Positions 33,599 to 45,155 of a DNA stretch of 64,000 nucleotides are shown here, piece after piece; the stretch's first letter is position 1, and each line of letters starts with the position of its first letter. This DNA comes from Sthenelais limicola (lineage: Eukaryota > Annelida > Polychaeta > Phyllodocida > Sigalionidae): contig OW804098.1 in the NCBI GenBank assembly GCA_942159475.1, forward strand, positions 118,569,374 to 118,633,373. Reading direction: 5' to 3'. The notes under the pieces were generated by a model. The model did no database searches. It was not told the origin of the DNA and saw only the letters and a list, made by a program, of their open reading frames with translations. The position numbers and the translations under genes are program-made.

Positions 33599-34297
33599 TA
33601 TACCTGGTTTCATGATGTTTTAGCCTAATTTAGCTTAAATTAATGAATATGTAGAGCGGCTGATTGTACATTTGCTGATGTAATGACCCTAGAAACATAG
33701 ATAGTTATGAATGTTGAGCTCGATACGCACGAGTGAGATTTGAGTGAGATTCAAGTGAATGAACAGCCAATATTACTGAATGAATATTAATGAATATTAC
33801 TTAAAAATCGATGCAAGTTCATTAACTTGTCTATACAAAAACATGCTTAAATTTTCCAAATATTCAAACGCACATAAAAATGTCTTTCGGAAGCGGATTC
33901 TGGTGAATTTTGGATATGTTATTTTACTTGAAATTGCGCTTCATTTGATACCAAAAGTGTCTTTATCCCATTTTATTTCAGTTCGGTGAGCGAAAAAAAT
34001 GTTAAAAAAAACATGAAAAAAGAATTAATGCACCTAAACAAAATTTCCCCAAAGCGGATTTTTGCGGATTTTTGATATGTTATTCTACTCGAATTGTCTT
34101 TATACCAATTTTTGCCGGGTCAAAATGTTCAGAGACTGGACTATTTGCTGGGGCTGAGGGGGAGCGGGCAGACAGACCATCTGCTATATTGTGAGGTGAC
34201 CATCTATAGAAGCAGCTATAGGCCCCTTAAGGCAGACGTTCTTGAATGGAGCCCTGGGGCAGTCACGTAAGCATAAGTAATCATCCCATTGTTACAA
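33599..34297. repeat. Degenerate ~165-bp direct duplication
   Basis: Two related stretches, about 33890-33965 and 34055-34115, both with AGCGGATT, GGATATGTTATT or GATATGTTATT and CTTGAAATTG/CTCGAATTG. No gene seen in the rest. Confidence 0.4.
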
Positions 34298-34454
34298 GAG
34301 TCAGATTTTCAGAAAATGTACAATTCGCCTTCACCAATCCTCTCAAATAACCCACGTTTAAGACAAAAATGAGCTTCAAAATGCAGTTTAACATAACAGA
34401 ACTGATACTTTAAATCAATGCGATACCAAAAATACTCAGGTATACCTGGTATTC
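34298..34454. mobile_element. MITE family 2, left half (split by retrotransposon)
   Basis: Starts AGTCAGATTTTCAGAAAATG and follows the reference copy until GGTATTC, where it is cut. It resumes at about 38449. Confidence 0.75.
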
Positions 34455-35141
34455 TTATATATATGTATATAGAATTTTTATTCAAGTTTTGGTCAGGTAC
34501 ATGAAGCGGACACAAAATCTAAAATTAGCATGCTAAGATTAGTTCTTCCATCTAGCCCTAGACAGTCTCTGACACATACTGAAATAAAGTTTGACATCTT
34601 GGTTAATTAATCTATACAGAATCTTATATTGCGGTCTCCATTGATTATGTCACTATACAATTCCTTTACAAGATGGAAGACTCTTAGAGCTGTTTTGACA
34701 ACCTTAAATCTTAGTTTAACATCTTATTATCGTATTACAAGTACGTGGGCGTATTACCCTTATGTTACCACGGATTATCATTGTAATTGATTGAGTTACA
34801 GTTCCGATATAATTTCTACACGGTGTACTTACAATAGAATGGTTGCATAGCATAATAATAATGGATTAACAATTGATTAACAATGGAACATGGATTACAA
34901 TGGAATAACATTGGCATTATATGCTACTCTTAAAAAAGAGTACCCAATCCACCCTGTCCTACCCACATGAACTCCCATTGATACCTCAATCTTATAGAAC
35001 GGCATTATACGCCAAAGATGGTAATTATTACATATACAGACGCACTAAATCAGTGCCTTAATGCTATGTCATTAATGTTTCGACCACTTCAGTTTTATTT
35101 TACATTTGAATAAGATCTCTATTCAACATTTATACATTCAG

Positions 35142-35828
35142 TTATCCCTTTTCAGGTTCATTACTGTCACTGCAGTTCTGGTCTCTTAGATATTCATCAA
35201 ATTCATTGACATATACTTGTCTTAGGAATTTTAGAAAGTCTTTTTTATTGTCTATTAATTGGGAGCTATCTGGTAGCTGGTTCCATAAAATTGGCATTTC
35301 ATACAAGTACGATTTTTTATATAATTTGCTCCGAGGTAGTGGTATTTCCATTTTTCTACCTTTCGTCAAACTTCTTAGACAGATCTGTCTATCATCAACA
35401 TTCTTTCCCTTCCCCACTCTTGTAATCGCCCTTCCCAATACATGCATGTTCCTTCTTGTTTTCAGTGTTGGCATATGCAAGTCTACATGGATTTGTCTGG
35501 TACTCGTCATTCTAGGCAGTCTTAGTATTATTTTAAACGCTGCATTCTGCAGAGATTGTAATCTTTTTAAATACCCTTTTGTTGATGATCCATAAAATAC
35601 GTCTCCGTAGTCTATGTGTGGTAATATTGTCGTTTTGTACAGCATTAACATTGTGTCTTTCTGGCAAACATTATATAATCTAGATAAGGCTAAAACTTTA
35701 CTCCTTACCATATTACATTTCTTCTCCATGAATTTTTTATAATTTAACTGGCGGTCCAGTTCTACACCCAAATATTTATAATCGTTCACTGCTTCCAACG
35801 GTTGGTCATCAATATAATAATGTGCCAT
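35142..35828 (-). pseudogene. Retrotransposon ORF2, C-terminal part
   Basis: 228-codon open segment that continues the RT protein in another frame. It begins after the thumb with a YKYLGVELDRQLNY-like motif typical of this class. Next comes a LYKTTILPHIDYG motif, then a basic region ending near LPDSSQLI. The break from the RT frame lies at about 35856-35873, where a 10-bp tandem duplication (CTTACACTAC repeated) shifts frame. No C-terminal zinc knuckle is evident. Confidence 0.75.
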
Positions 35829-35856
35829 GTTTTTTACCGTTGGTTTTGAACATATC

Positions 35857-37374
35857 TTACACTACCTTACACTTTTTAATGTTAAACGATATTTTGTTGA
35901 TTCTACACCAATTCACAATACATGATAAGTCATTTTGTAAGTCATCAATACTCCCGGAATTTACAGGCCTATCCCCATATAATACCGTATCATCTGCAAA
36001 AAGTTGTATGTCGCTATGCTTCATTCTACTAATTAAATCGTTTATGTAAATAATGAATAATATTGGGCCTAAAGAGGTCCCTTGGGGGACTCCGCATGTT
36101 ACTTCCCATTCGTCAGACAATATACCGTTTGCTGACACATTCTGCTTTCTCCCACTTAAATAATCCTTAAACCATTCTAATTCAATATTTCTCATACCAT
36201 ATTGAGACAGTTTATATAATAATATTTTATGATTGACCGTATCAAACGCTTTACGGAAATCTAAGAAAATTAAGTCTGTAATTCGTTTGTTATTCATATT
36301 ATTATAAACCTTTTCTAATAAATGATCATGCGCATCTACTATAGATTTACCTGATCTAAAGCCGAATTGATTTTCATGCAATAGTAGGTTTTCATTAAAG
36401 TAAGATGAAATTTGTTTTTGGATGCAACTCTCTAAAATTTTCGCTGGTAAAGATATGCATGAGATAGGCCTGTAATTCCCCGGGTCGGTTTTTTCCCCCT
36501 CTTTATACAGTGGTGTGACAACAGTGTCCTTGAAAGCCAGTGGTACTTTCCCCGAAACTATAGATAAATTGTATAAGTAAGCAAATTGTCTGCTTAGTGC
36601 CATCATGCACGGTTTCAATATTTTTGTCGGTAGTAATCTTATGCCTGATGCTTTGTAGTTCCCTACTTTTTTCAATGACATTTCTACCCCAACATCTGTG
36701 ATCGGTTGAAACTTAAATTCCATACCAATACGCTCCTCATCATTTCCTAAGCTGTAATCGTCACCCTGTTTATCATCCAATTTATTGGCCAACTTGGGTC
36801 CGATTTCTACAAAAAATTCGTTCAGCTTATTGGAAGCTTCCTTCCCAATAAATTCATCACCTACTGAGTTTTTAATCTTAATTTCTTGTATTCCCTCTTT
36901 GACTTTATTTTCCGACATTATCAGTTTTATAATTTCCCAAAATTTATGGGGATCTCCTTTATTTTCCATTATTTTTTCTTTGAGATATTTATTTTTGGCA
37001 TTTTTGATAGCCTTATTTACTGCTACCCTGGCTTTCGACGCTGCTTGCCAATCCTCTGCTAGACCAGACTTTTTGGCCTTACCATACAGTTTATCTCTAC
37101 ACTTCCCCAACAATACAATCTCTCTGTCATACCAAACTGGTAATTGACGCACATTTTTTAAACATTTCACCGGACACATTCTGTCCACATATTTGTTAAT
37201 ATTAGCGTACAGTATATCCCAAGCCTCGTTAACACATCTTTTTGTATAAAATTCTGTCCAATCTAAATTCACCAATATCTCTTTTAAGATTTTCACAACT
37301 AGGTATTTGGTATTTCTAGCTGTAAAAGTCGTAAAATTGTATCTGTTACGAACCTTCTTTAGTTGTAAAAACAC
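35857..37374 (-). pseudogene. Retrotransposon ORF2, reverse transcriptase
   Basis: 505 codons carrying the RT core: a YRPISCISLPAKILE motif, HENQFGFRSGKS, LDFRKAFDTVNH (catalytic Asp), GVPQGTSLGPILF and FADD near residue 460 with the catalytic Asp pair. The apparent start Met is internal: the preceding bases in the same frame give the SDHLPV end of the endonuclease (to about 37440), so this is one protein interrupted by a frameshift. Confidence 0.85.
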
Positions 37375-37400
37375 TGGGAGGTGGTCACTAAGATTACAGT

Positions 37401-38048
37401 TTAGCGTCCCTCCCTCATTTGCCTTTCCACTATTTGTATAAATGTGGTCGATTGTAGAGGCCTAGTACTTGATTTAATAATTTGTTGCAGGTTGTGCCCC
37501 TGAATCATCACCCTGAACCTTTCTGAACCCTCAGAGTTACTAGAATTTATACATTTTGTATCATAATTAAAATCTCCTAACATAACTAAGTTGTTGGCGG
37601 ATCTAATTTTACCAAGTACTGATTCCAATTCTTCTATGGCTCCTATTAGCTCTCCCTGTGGCGGTCGATAGACATTTACCACTACTATACGCTTCATGTA
37701 TTTTTTTGAAATTTCGAATACTTGTATTTCGATATTTTTATTTGATACCCTAAGCTTTTCCCTTTCATTAACATTGAGTGATGAATGTACATACGTTAGT
37801 AATCCCCCACCCCTTCTTTTGATTTTTCTATCGAGCCTTACAATATTATATCCCTCTATGTTTACTTGACTCTTACAGTGGGCTTTGAGCCAAGTCTCCT
37901 GGAAAGCCAATACTTGTGGTTTTGAGTTGTGTACAAAATGTTTGACTTGGTCTATCTTTGGTAACAAGCTCCGGATATTCGACGACACAATTTTCAACCC
38001 TTTCAACCTGTTAAACTCTTCAATGTCATGTACCTTTTCCTTATCCAT
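37401..38048 (-). pseudogene. Retrotransposon ORF2, APE-like endonuclease
   Basis: 215 codons from a plausible ORF2 start. Endonuclease motifs are present: SSNIRSL (N24), QETWL (catalytic E51), VVNVYRPP and LGDFNYD. The STRP motif is followed by a one-base deletion near 37459, which throws the rest out of frame; the final SDHLPV motif is in the RT frame. Role in an intact element: nicking target DNA for target-primed reverse transcription. Confidence 0.8.
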
Positions 38049-38448
38049 AGTTTACCTTCGCACTTTTATTGCGTCCACGTTTTCGAGGACTTAACCTTCC
38101 CATATACTGCCACATTTGGCAGACCCCATCCCTACTGGTAGATCCCATTTCAACCCTCTCAATCACAGTGAACCCCATTTCTATTACAATTTCAAACAGC
38201 ATAAAACTTATTGTAAACATTGAACAAGAAAACATAGATCTCTCACAATTGTACTTAGAATGTTCTGACATTTCTGAGTTTGATATTATTATATCACCTT
38301 GGTGATCACGATGAGAATATTTGACTAGGAAGGAATATGTGAATGCATTTTTTTCATTATAGAATTAATTGTTATTAGTTATAATTACTTGGCATTAATT
38401 GTTCTTGGTTACTCACTGGTTCTTGACTCCACCCAAGAAATATGTTTT

Positions 38449-38517
38449 AACCGAATTTAGGAGAATTTCCTGAATGTATAGAGCTGCTAATTGTACATTT
38501 TCTGAAAATCTGACCCA
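38449..38517. mobile_element. MITE family 2, right half (split by retrotransposon)
   Basis: Resumes with GAATTTAGGAGAATTTCCTG and ends TTTTCTGAAAATCTGACCC, completing the element begun at 34298. Confidence 0.75.
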
Positions 38518-39230
38518 CAAACCTGATGGTTTCAAGGCTTCCAATCTGGGGATGCTTGTTTTGTGTCGGAGTACGGTGCATGCCAAAGGCATGTCCTGCA
38601 GCTAGGGGGGTGGGGTCCGGGGACATGCCCCCCGAAAATCTTTTAGCATAATGACCGCTTTCTTATTCTGGGTATTTTGAGGAGAGCCAGAGCCAGACAA
38701 TTTGTTTATACAACTTCAGGATTAATAAGTATTAAATCCTACATTGGCATGTGCTGCATGGTAGCAATTTAACACAATTTATTTCATAAATATTTCAACA
38801 ATTGGCGGCGACACCTACCTACCTACATAACTCATACTGATGATACCTTATACATGTAAAAATGACTAGTATATAAATAATGTTAATGAAGTACAGTGAA
38901 GTTTACAGGGGTGGGGGTGTACTTAGTTTCCTGACAAAGTACATTAGTTTGTGTGAAATGTTTCGATTCTATTATACTATTGGAGGGTAATCCAAAGTCC
39001 CTCTCTATGCCCCCCTCCCCCGCCCCCCACACCTCAAAATAAGAGTTTACCCGCCCCCCCCCACCCCTCCAGCCAATATTTTATCTGTTGCGCTGTGCCT
39101 GATCCCAATATAGCAGACGTCGCTAGAATACAAAGTAGTCAACGTAATAGGATTTCAAAATGATTTTTTGCTATGTGTGATTCATTGTTCTGTGCATCTC
39201 AGTATGACAATGCTAAGGCTAAACAAAATA
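38518..39230. other. No gene; GC-rich repeat motif and C-runs
   Basis: A GC-rich near-palindrome around 38610-38640 (GTCCGGGGACATGCCCCCCG) looks like a dispersed-repeat end. C-rich runs lie at about 39009-39070. Confidence 0.35.
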
Positions 39231-39526
39231 ATAGGTGTGTTTCCGATTTATCTGGCTGAAAATTGTATAGGGAGGATGGTAACTTTTGTTTTTTTTATTT
39301 TCTTTCCCTCCCAGGAACTGAAAAAAAATGTCTATTTCATAACAATAAGAGAAGTGCTTTTTGACAGTTCCGGGTCAGGAAAATCTGTTTTCCTGCCTTC
39401 ATGACCTTTTTTTGTAAAAAAATCCAAAAAAAGTAAGATATGTTAAAAAAAATCAGGTATGGTCAAACAATTCTTAGGTAGGGGAAGATTTTTCTAGGTA
39501 GGGGGTTAAATCAGAAACACACCTAT
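39231..39526. mobile_element. MITE with 20-bp inverted ends
   Basis: ATAGGTGTGTTTCCGATTTA (39231-39250) and TAAATCAGAAACACACCTAT (39507-39526) are inverted with one mismatch. The 296-bp interior is T-rich and A-rich with no coding capacity. Only copy seen in the window. Confidence 0.55.
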
Positions 39527-40060
39527 ATTTTGTGTTGGCCTAATATGATGTAATGTCTCTCTGGAAGCTGAAATAGTCATACCGATCCTTGACGTGTCTC
39601 TATCATAAGCAAAAATCGTTATTAGGAGATGCAGTAGAACTTTTAGAAGGAACAGGATTATTTTATATTATATTATTTCATATAACAACTAGATATGACA
39701 AATGGTGGAGAACCAAATTAAGATCAAAGCGTAACAGTATTTTATTCTAAATTACATCTACAAAGAAAGATAGGCATCAATAGCTGCTTTGGATCTTATG
39801 GAAATAGGACGTTGGCAGGAAGGTGCAGGGACACAGAAAGCTGACGTTTCGGAGTTTGTTACTTCTTCATCAGGGTCTAATCATCAGGTATAATATTATA
39901 TCTTATTTAACTTCATTTCATTTAGTTAGGGACCCTCTGGAAGAGCTCTATGGTTTTCATAAAAGAGAGTCACCCTTTTTCTGTGCGGTAATACAGCGTG
40001 TCGCCGACGATGGCCGCACTTGACACGCTCCCATGAATGGATGGAAAATCCGGACATATA
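39527..40060. other. No gene seen
   Basis: AT-rich. No recognisable exon or repeat besides short runs. Confidence 0.4.
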
Positions 40061-40280
40061 TGAGTCAGACTTTCAGAAAATGTACAATTCACTTTCTGCA
40101 ATCCTCTCAAATAACCCACATTTAAGACAAAAATGAGCTTCAAAATGCAGTTTAACATAACAGAACTGATACTTTAAACCAATGCGATACCAAATAATTT
40201 ATATTATACCAAAAGTTTATCATTTATTTAGCAGAATTTAGCAGAAATTACTAAATATGTAGAGCTGACGATCTGACCCA
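40061..40280. mobile_element. MITE family 2
   Basis: Left end GAGTCAGACTTTCAGAAAAT; the right end is shortened (GACGATCTGACCC). Confidence 0.7.
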
Positions 40281-41013
40281 TATAGCCGGTGCATTAGTTG
40301 GAAGGATCTGCTATGTGCTTCGTCTTTGTTCCATCAATGTGGCCTTTGCAGCAATTAGCGCGAGTCTGACTATAGGGGGGAAATCGGAGATAGAGTTGGG
40401 AGATTTTGCATGGAACTTATCTATAACATACTACAGCTTCAAGACTTGATTTGATTACAAACTTAAACGTTTTTTTTTCTTCATTGAATGTATTTTTCAA
40501 ACGAATTTTTCGTGCCATTTAATTCAATTCAATTCAATTCAAGACATTTTTTATTTGCAATTAGCGTCGGTTACAAAAAGGAGGTCCCAGTTTTGAAACC
40601 TGGGTTCCAAGTCTTCCTGTGGGTTCCTGGGTTGGTGGTTTGCGAAACAAGCTTACAATAAGATATTATGATATAAATTTCATGGCTATGTTTCTATTAT
40701 CTACTTGACTAGGTTAGTTGGACATTAAATGCCACAAAAACTGGCTAGAAGTAAGTTGTAATAACTGGCTAAGTTGTACTAACTAAAATTATATAATTGA
40801 CCATAATTTTTGTTTTTTATAAAAGGCGAACATATTGACCCTACCAAGCTATATTTAATCTAAATCATAAATATCTGGTTATTTTCTGCATGTTGAAACG
40901 TATTTTTTTTATTGAATGTACATGTTGGTATCAGGTACACACGTTGGTATCATGTAGTCAAGTGTAGCTGGTTATATTTCCTTATTTCTGACTCATTCAC
41001 CATTGAATTTCAG
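40281..41013. other. Upstream of the glycosyltransferase gene
   Basis: Holds a TTCAA pentamer run at about 40522-40542. An acceptor-like TTGAATTTCAG at 41003-41013 may begin the first coding exon, giving a ~340-bp 5' UTR; an upstream untranslated exon and promoter were not identified. Confidence 0.35.
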
Positions 41014-41352
41014 GAGCCAATGTGGGTCCACACGCAAGGGACAGACCATTAAATGTGATCCGGCCATGAAATGCTTTTGCCTTCACAGAAGTTGAACAAA
41101 AATACTCAGTGACAAGAAAACAGGAGGAAGACTTTCAAGAATCTCAACATTTCATCACGATAGCGGTCATTGGAAACCTCAATGGATGAATGTACAGGAT
41201 TTAATTCCAGCAGCAATAAAACTGTAATAAGTACAGTTCAGTGACTACATTATAAATAGAGGAAGCTGCACTCAATCAAAGAGCTTAGATATTTAAGAAA
41301 AGGAATAGTTATAATAGAACGGCAAAGTAATATAGCCAAGACGTCCAATACA

Positions 41353-42629
41353 ATGAACAAAGGACTAATTCTTTGCAGAAATATGGGTAAAAGGTCTACA
41401 ATAATTATTAGCAAAATACTCCTTGTTATATTTCTAGTCATTATGCTACAGATTGTATACCTTATATGCCAAACACTAAGGTCAAACGTCAACTTGGTCC
41501 CAAAAGTAAAGATTGGAAAAGGCTCCAACGATGTCATAGAAATGATTACTAAAGCAAGACATCAAGCTCCTGTTTCATACAATCAGCCTGCTGTAACAAA
41601 CAATCAGCCTGCTGTAACAAACAATCAGCCTGCTGTAACAAACAATCAGCCTGCTGTAACAAACAATCAGCCTGCTGTAACAAACAATCAGCCTGCTGTA
41701 ACAAACAATCAGCCTGCTGTAACAAACAATCAGCCTGCTGTAACAAACAATCAGCCTGCTGTAACAAACAATCAGCCTGCTGTAACAAACAATCAGCCTG
41801 CTGTAACAAACACTCAGCCTGCTGTAACAAACAATCAGCCTGCTGTAACAAACAATCAGCCTGCTGTAACAAACAATCAGCCTGCTTCCAAAGTGTTGAG
41901 GTCTTACTTGGAGCCACACATAACTATCACACATAGTGGGCATCATATTCTTCACAAATTGAATAAGACAGTTCAGATATTGATATCAGATAGTATTAAT
42001 CCAAATTATATGAAAGAGTACCACATCAAAAATCAACAACAAAAACTACAGAAAATATCATGCAAAGGATTGATGAACAATGACAGCAGGTACCAACATA
42101 AAATGGCAACAATTGACCAGACATGGATTAAGGAGCAATTGTTTAAATTGCAATGGCCACAACCAAGTGAATGTCAAAGTTTTAAACAAAGGCAGGGATA
42201 TATAGTGGATGGTATAAGTAAGTCAGAGCTGGATTTCCCCTTAGCATATAGCATTCTCATGTATAAGGATCCGGAACAAGTAGAGCATCTTCTCAGGGCA
42301 ATCTACCGACCACAAAACTTTTATTGCATACATATAGACAAGAAGTCAGATCTTTCTATCAAGAAGGCAATGCATGCACTAGCTTCATGCTTTGATAATG
42401 TATTCATTCCTGAGAAAAGTATTTCTGTTCACTGGGGAACAAACAGTGTGTTCCAACCGGAGCTGGTATGCTTAGAACTGTTACTTGACAAAGGGAAAAA
42501 TACTACAAAACAGTGGAAATATTTCATAAATCTGACAGGTCAAGAGTTTCCACTGAAGACAAACTGGGAATTGGTCCAAATACTGCGCGCATATAATGGT
42601 GCATCTGAAGTAGGTGCCAGCGTACACAG
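41353..42629 (+). CDS. GT14 core-2 GlcNAc-transferase-like, exon 1
   Basis: First of three exons (42923-43182 and 45156-45463 follow); total 614 residues. It is a type II Golgi membrane protein: short basic N-terminus, signal anchor about residues 16-38, then a stem. Residues 77 to about 178 are 15 QPA units of a seven-residue NNQPAVT repeat. The catalytic domain starts near residue 285, with the GT14 pattern FPLAYSILMYKDPEQVEHLL, FYCIHIDKKSD, SVHWGTNS and NLTGQEFPLKTN. The family transfers beta-1,6-GlcNAc or xylose from UDP-sugars onto mucin-type or proteoglycan cores; acceptor specificity cannot be told. The start is the first ATG giving the anchor. Donor GTAACT, ending with two bases of an Arg codon. 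The gene appears intact. Confidence 0.85.
41581..41886. repeat. 21-bp coding minisatellite
   Basis: Fourteen full units plus a partial one of AATCAGCCTGCTGTAACAAA(C), nearly identical at DNA level; one unit carries ACT for AAT. The 21-bp period keeps frame, adding or removing whole seven-residue stem units. It also makes antisense frames open, which are not genes. Confidence 0.95.
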
Positions 42630-42922
42630 GTAACTTATGATTTATAATTTAAATTTCCACAAGTTAATTAATGTCTCATTAAACAGCCATATTTAATTAA
42701 TGATATTTGATTTAATAAATATATCACTAGCTGCGCCCTGTTTATCACGGGGTAGACAACCATTCCTCATCTCCCCCTTCCCTCTCTCCTCCCTCCAACA
42801 ATGTGCGAAGTAGTGTTTATGTTAAAAAGTTTAAAAACTAATGAGTTGGTTGAATGAGCGAGGATATTGCCCGTGTTCCACAATGAGCAAAATATTGAAT
42901 GACGGTCTATCTTATTTTTCAG
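42630..42922 (+). other. Intron 1 of the glycosyltransferase gene
   Basis: GTAACT...TTATTTTTCAG. Contains a CT-rich run; no transposon seen. Confidence 0.8.
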
Positions 42923-43182
42923 GAGCTGGGAGTCACGCTGGAAATGTTATAAGCAGGGCAAAAGCAATTGTATAAAATATCCTATTCCAGCCCCACATAA
43001 TTACACAATGGCTAAAGGTACTAACCATGTTGTGTTCAGTTATGAATTATCACATTTCATAGTAAATGACCCAATCTCCAAAGATCTCATCCAATGGTTA
43101 AAGCCATTATTACACACTGGAGAAACCTTCTTCCCAACCCTGTTTTACAGTTCTCAGCTGAAGGTGCCTTCAGCATACACAG
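42923..43182 (+). CDS. GT14 core-2 GlcNAc-transferase-like, exon 2
   Basis: 260-bp exon (acceptor TTATTTTTCAG, donor GTATGT) that completes the Arg codon and continues SWESRWKCYKQGKSN. It carries the family's Pro-rich and VVFSYELSHFIV region (equivalent to the conserved F-V-SR-FV segment) and the acidic GETFFPTL stretch matching the family's DEHFWATL. It ends one base into a Gly codon. Confidence 0.85.
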
Positions 43183-43229
43183 GTATGTATACACAAGCAC
43201 CTTTTCCTTTTAAAGCTGTCACCTCATAT

Positions 43230-43620
43230 GTGATCCGTTTTAGGAAAATATGTCATAAGTCGCTAAATATAGATTTTGAGATATCATCATATTTGAAAAG
43301 ATGAGATCAAGGGGATTCCAATGATACTTTGATATTTCTAGATTTTAAGTTTGATATTTGTATTATGGAATAAAAAGGATAAGACTATTTTTGGGGGGCA
43401 ATAAACAGTAAAGTAACTAAGTATACTCCAAATGAGGACCTTAAAAACGAAAGGATATACTACACACATTGTCCTGAAATTTGATACATCGATCGATATA
43501 ACTATAGGTGATAAACTCCCCAAATATAAGAACATTCAAATAAAGTGATCTTGTAAAATAAACACTTTCAAAAATATCATATTTGCAACTTGTGACTTAT
43601 TTTCTTAAAACACATCACAT
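43230..43620. mobile_element. MITE family 1 (in intron 2)
   Basis: Ends GTGATCCGTTTTAGGAAAAT and ATTTTCTTAAAACACATCAC. Interior typical, reverse orientation of the 51869 copy. Confidence 0.75.
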
Positions 43621-43664
43621 ATCCAAGTACCAAGTACCAAAATCACACATAATATGACTTATAA

Positions 43665-43918
43665 TAGCGGAACTCCACTATAGGTAAAAAACGGCGCCAA
43701 CAGGCAAAATTCGTCGCCGACATTTCTAAAAATTTGGAAAATTCGACATGACTAAAAATTCTAGTGGATGAGGGGGTAAAATAGGTTGTTGGCAACACAT
43801 TTATTTGTTGCCAACAATTGCAAAATATCTAACTTGATTAGATATTTCGTCGCAAAAAATTTGTCGCAGCCGTTTTTGCCTGTTGGCGCCGTTTTTCACC
43901 TATAGTGGAGTTCCGCTA
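43665..43918. mobile_element. Harbinger-like MITE (in intron 2)
   Basis: 254 bp with inverted ends TAGCGGAACTCCACTATAGG and CTATAGTGGAGTTCCGCTA, extending to about 45-50 bp including ACGGCGCCAACAGGCAAAA. Flanked by TAA on each side, the three-base target duplication expected for PIF/Harbinger elements. It has an internal hairpin (GTTGTTGGCAAC / GTTGCCAACAA). No coding capacity. Confidence 0.75.
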
Positions 43919-44351
43919 TAAGACTGCATTTATAAATATGCTGTTCCTGTTATAGGTTTATACACAAATTTGAAGGTAAATCCAAGGAGAGAAAATGGCC
44001 ACTTGTGAGTCGGTCTCGAAAAACAACCTCATTTGTATTTGGAGAACCCACCTGAATGCTTTCGTTTCCTTAACCACAACCGTATTTTGACGTCAACCCT
44101 AAACTGTCATTGTAACACTATATAGCCATATTTTAGAAGACCTGTAAAATATTTTGAAAATGACCATGAAAGTAGAGAGCTGAAAGCATTCATTGAATGC
44201 TGCAGTATTGTCTTCTACTATGCTGAAATGTAAGTTAAAACGAGGAACATGAACACCTCCGATCTGTCGCAGACATTACCTTGACTGCAGTCATTGACTG
44301 AGATAAAATCTTTTTCAATTCAATTCAATTATGAACTGTTTATGACAAAAT

Positions 44352-44976
44352 GCGATGTGTTACAGAAGAATAAGTCACAAGTCACAAAAAATGGTAATTT
44401 TGAGTTGTCTTTATCAAAAGAACTCTCTATAGGAATGTTTTCATTAGTTGACAGTTTACGGTTGACGTAAAAATACCGTCGTTGTGGTGACCGCAACGGC
44501 CAGGTCCATGGTAGCATCCAGCTGAGAAACAAGTCACATCCAGGTTGTGTGCCAGGTCGCAGCCAGGGTAGAAGAGTATTATCAAATTATTTGACAGTCC
44601 CACACCTGAAACCGGCCTGATTTCAGTGATGTTTGGCCACCCAGGTCCTGACCCTGTCACTGAAAATGTAGTAATTTCGATACATATACGAAATTTCAAG
44701 GCAATGTATTAAATATATCTATGCATTTCTAAGATCAATTCATGGAGTATAGTTAGGTACTTTATTAGTAATTATCCACCCAAAATTATCAATAACTTTT
44801 TTTTTCTCAAAAAAAAAAAGATATCAAACTTATAATATAGAAACACTACTAAAATGTCCTTGAAGTTTACTACCATTAGAATCGGCTTGAACTCATCTAT
44901 TCAATATAATATTCAGATAATATCTTAAAATCCTTTTTTTTGTGACTTGTGACTCATTTTCCTGAAACTCATTACA
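44352..44976. mobile_element. MITE family 1 with internal insertion (in intron 2)
   Basis: Ends GCGATGTGTTACAGAAGAAT and ATTTTCCTGAAACTCATTAC. About 220 bp of unrelated, CpG-richer sequence (roughly 44450-44670) sits in its middle, making it longer than the usual ~400 bp. Confidence 0.65.
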
Positions 44977-45155
44977 TTTCTGTAGGAAACAAATAGACCA
45001 ACTAACATAAACCTGTGACTAACATAGACTAACATAGACTTGTGACTCATTTTCCTGAAACACATTACATTTGTGTAGGAAACAAATGGACCAACTAACA
45101 TTCTTTTCCATCAATAAAATAACTGAAAATGGAGTTCTACATTATATTTTGCCAG

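Larger units (their letters stand above)
34455..38448 (-). mobile_element. Non-LTR retrotransposon (EN + RT), decayed
   Basis: About 4.0-kb insertion splitting a family 2 MITE. On the minus strand it has ~400 bp of 5' sequence, an APE-type endonuclease, a reverse transcriptase, a C-terminal segment and a ~690-bp 3' region. That region ends with AATAAAAATTC and a TATA-type simple repeat tail. Motif content (APE endonuclease, FADD RT, no RNase H seen) fits the Jockey/CR1/L2 group; I cannot choose among them. Two frame breaks show it is no longer able to encode its protein. No clear target-site duplication was found. Confidence 0.8.
43183..45155 (+). other. Intron 2 of the glycosyltransferase gene
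   Basis: About 2.0 kb, mostly transposons: family 1 MITEs at 43230-43620 and 44352-44976 and a Harbinger-like MITE at 43665-43918. A local duplication of the last MITE end plus flank lies just before exon 3. Confidence 0.75.

Noticed and set aside
41549..41955. Two antisense frames of 122 and 126 codons across the minisatellite
   Set aside because: A 21-bp repeat without stops on the reverse strand is open by arithmetic. The plus strand has the membrane anchor and GT14 domain.
45079..45155. Acceptor TTGTGTAG at 45078 as the start of GT14 exon 3
   Set aside because: From exon 2's phase it hits TAA within seven codons; ATATTTTGCCAG at 45155 restores the frame and the conserved C-terminal pattern.
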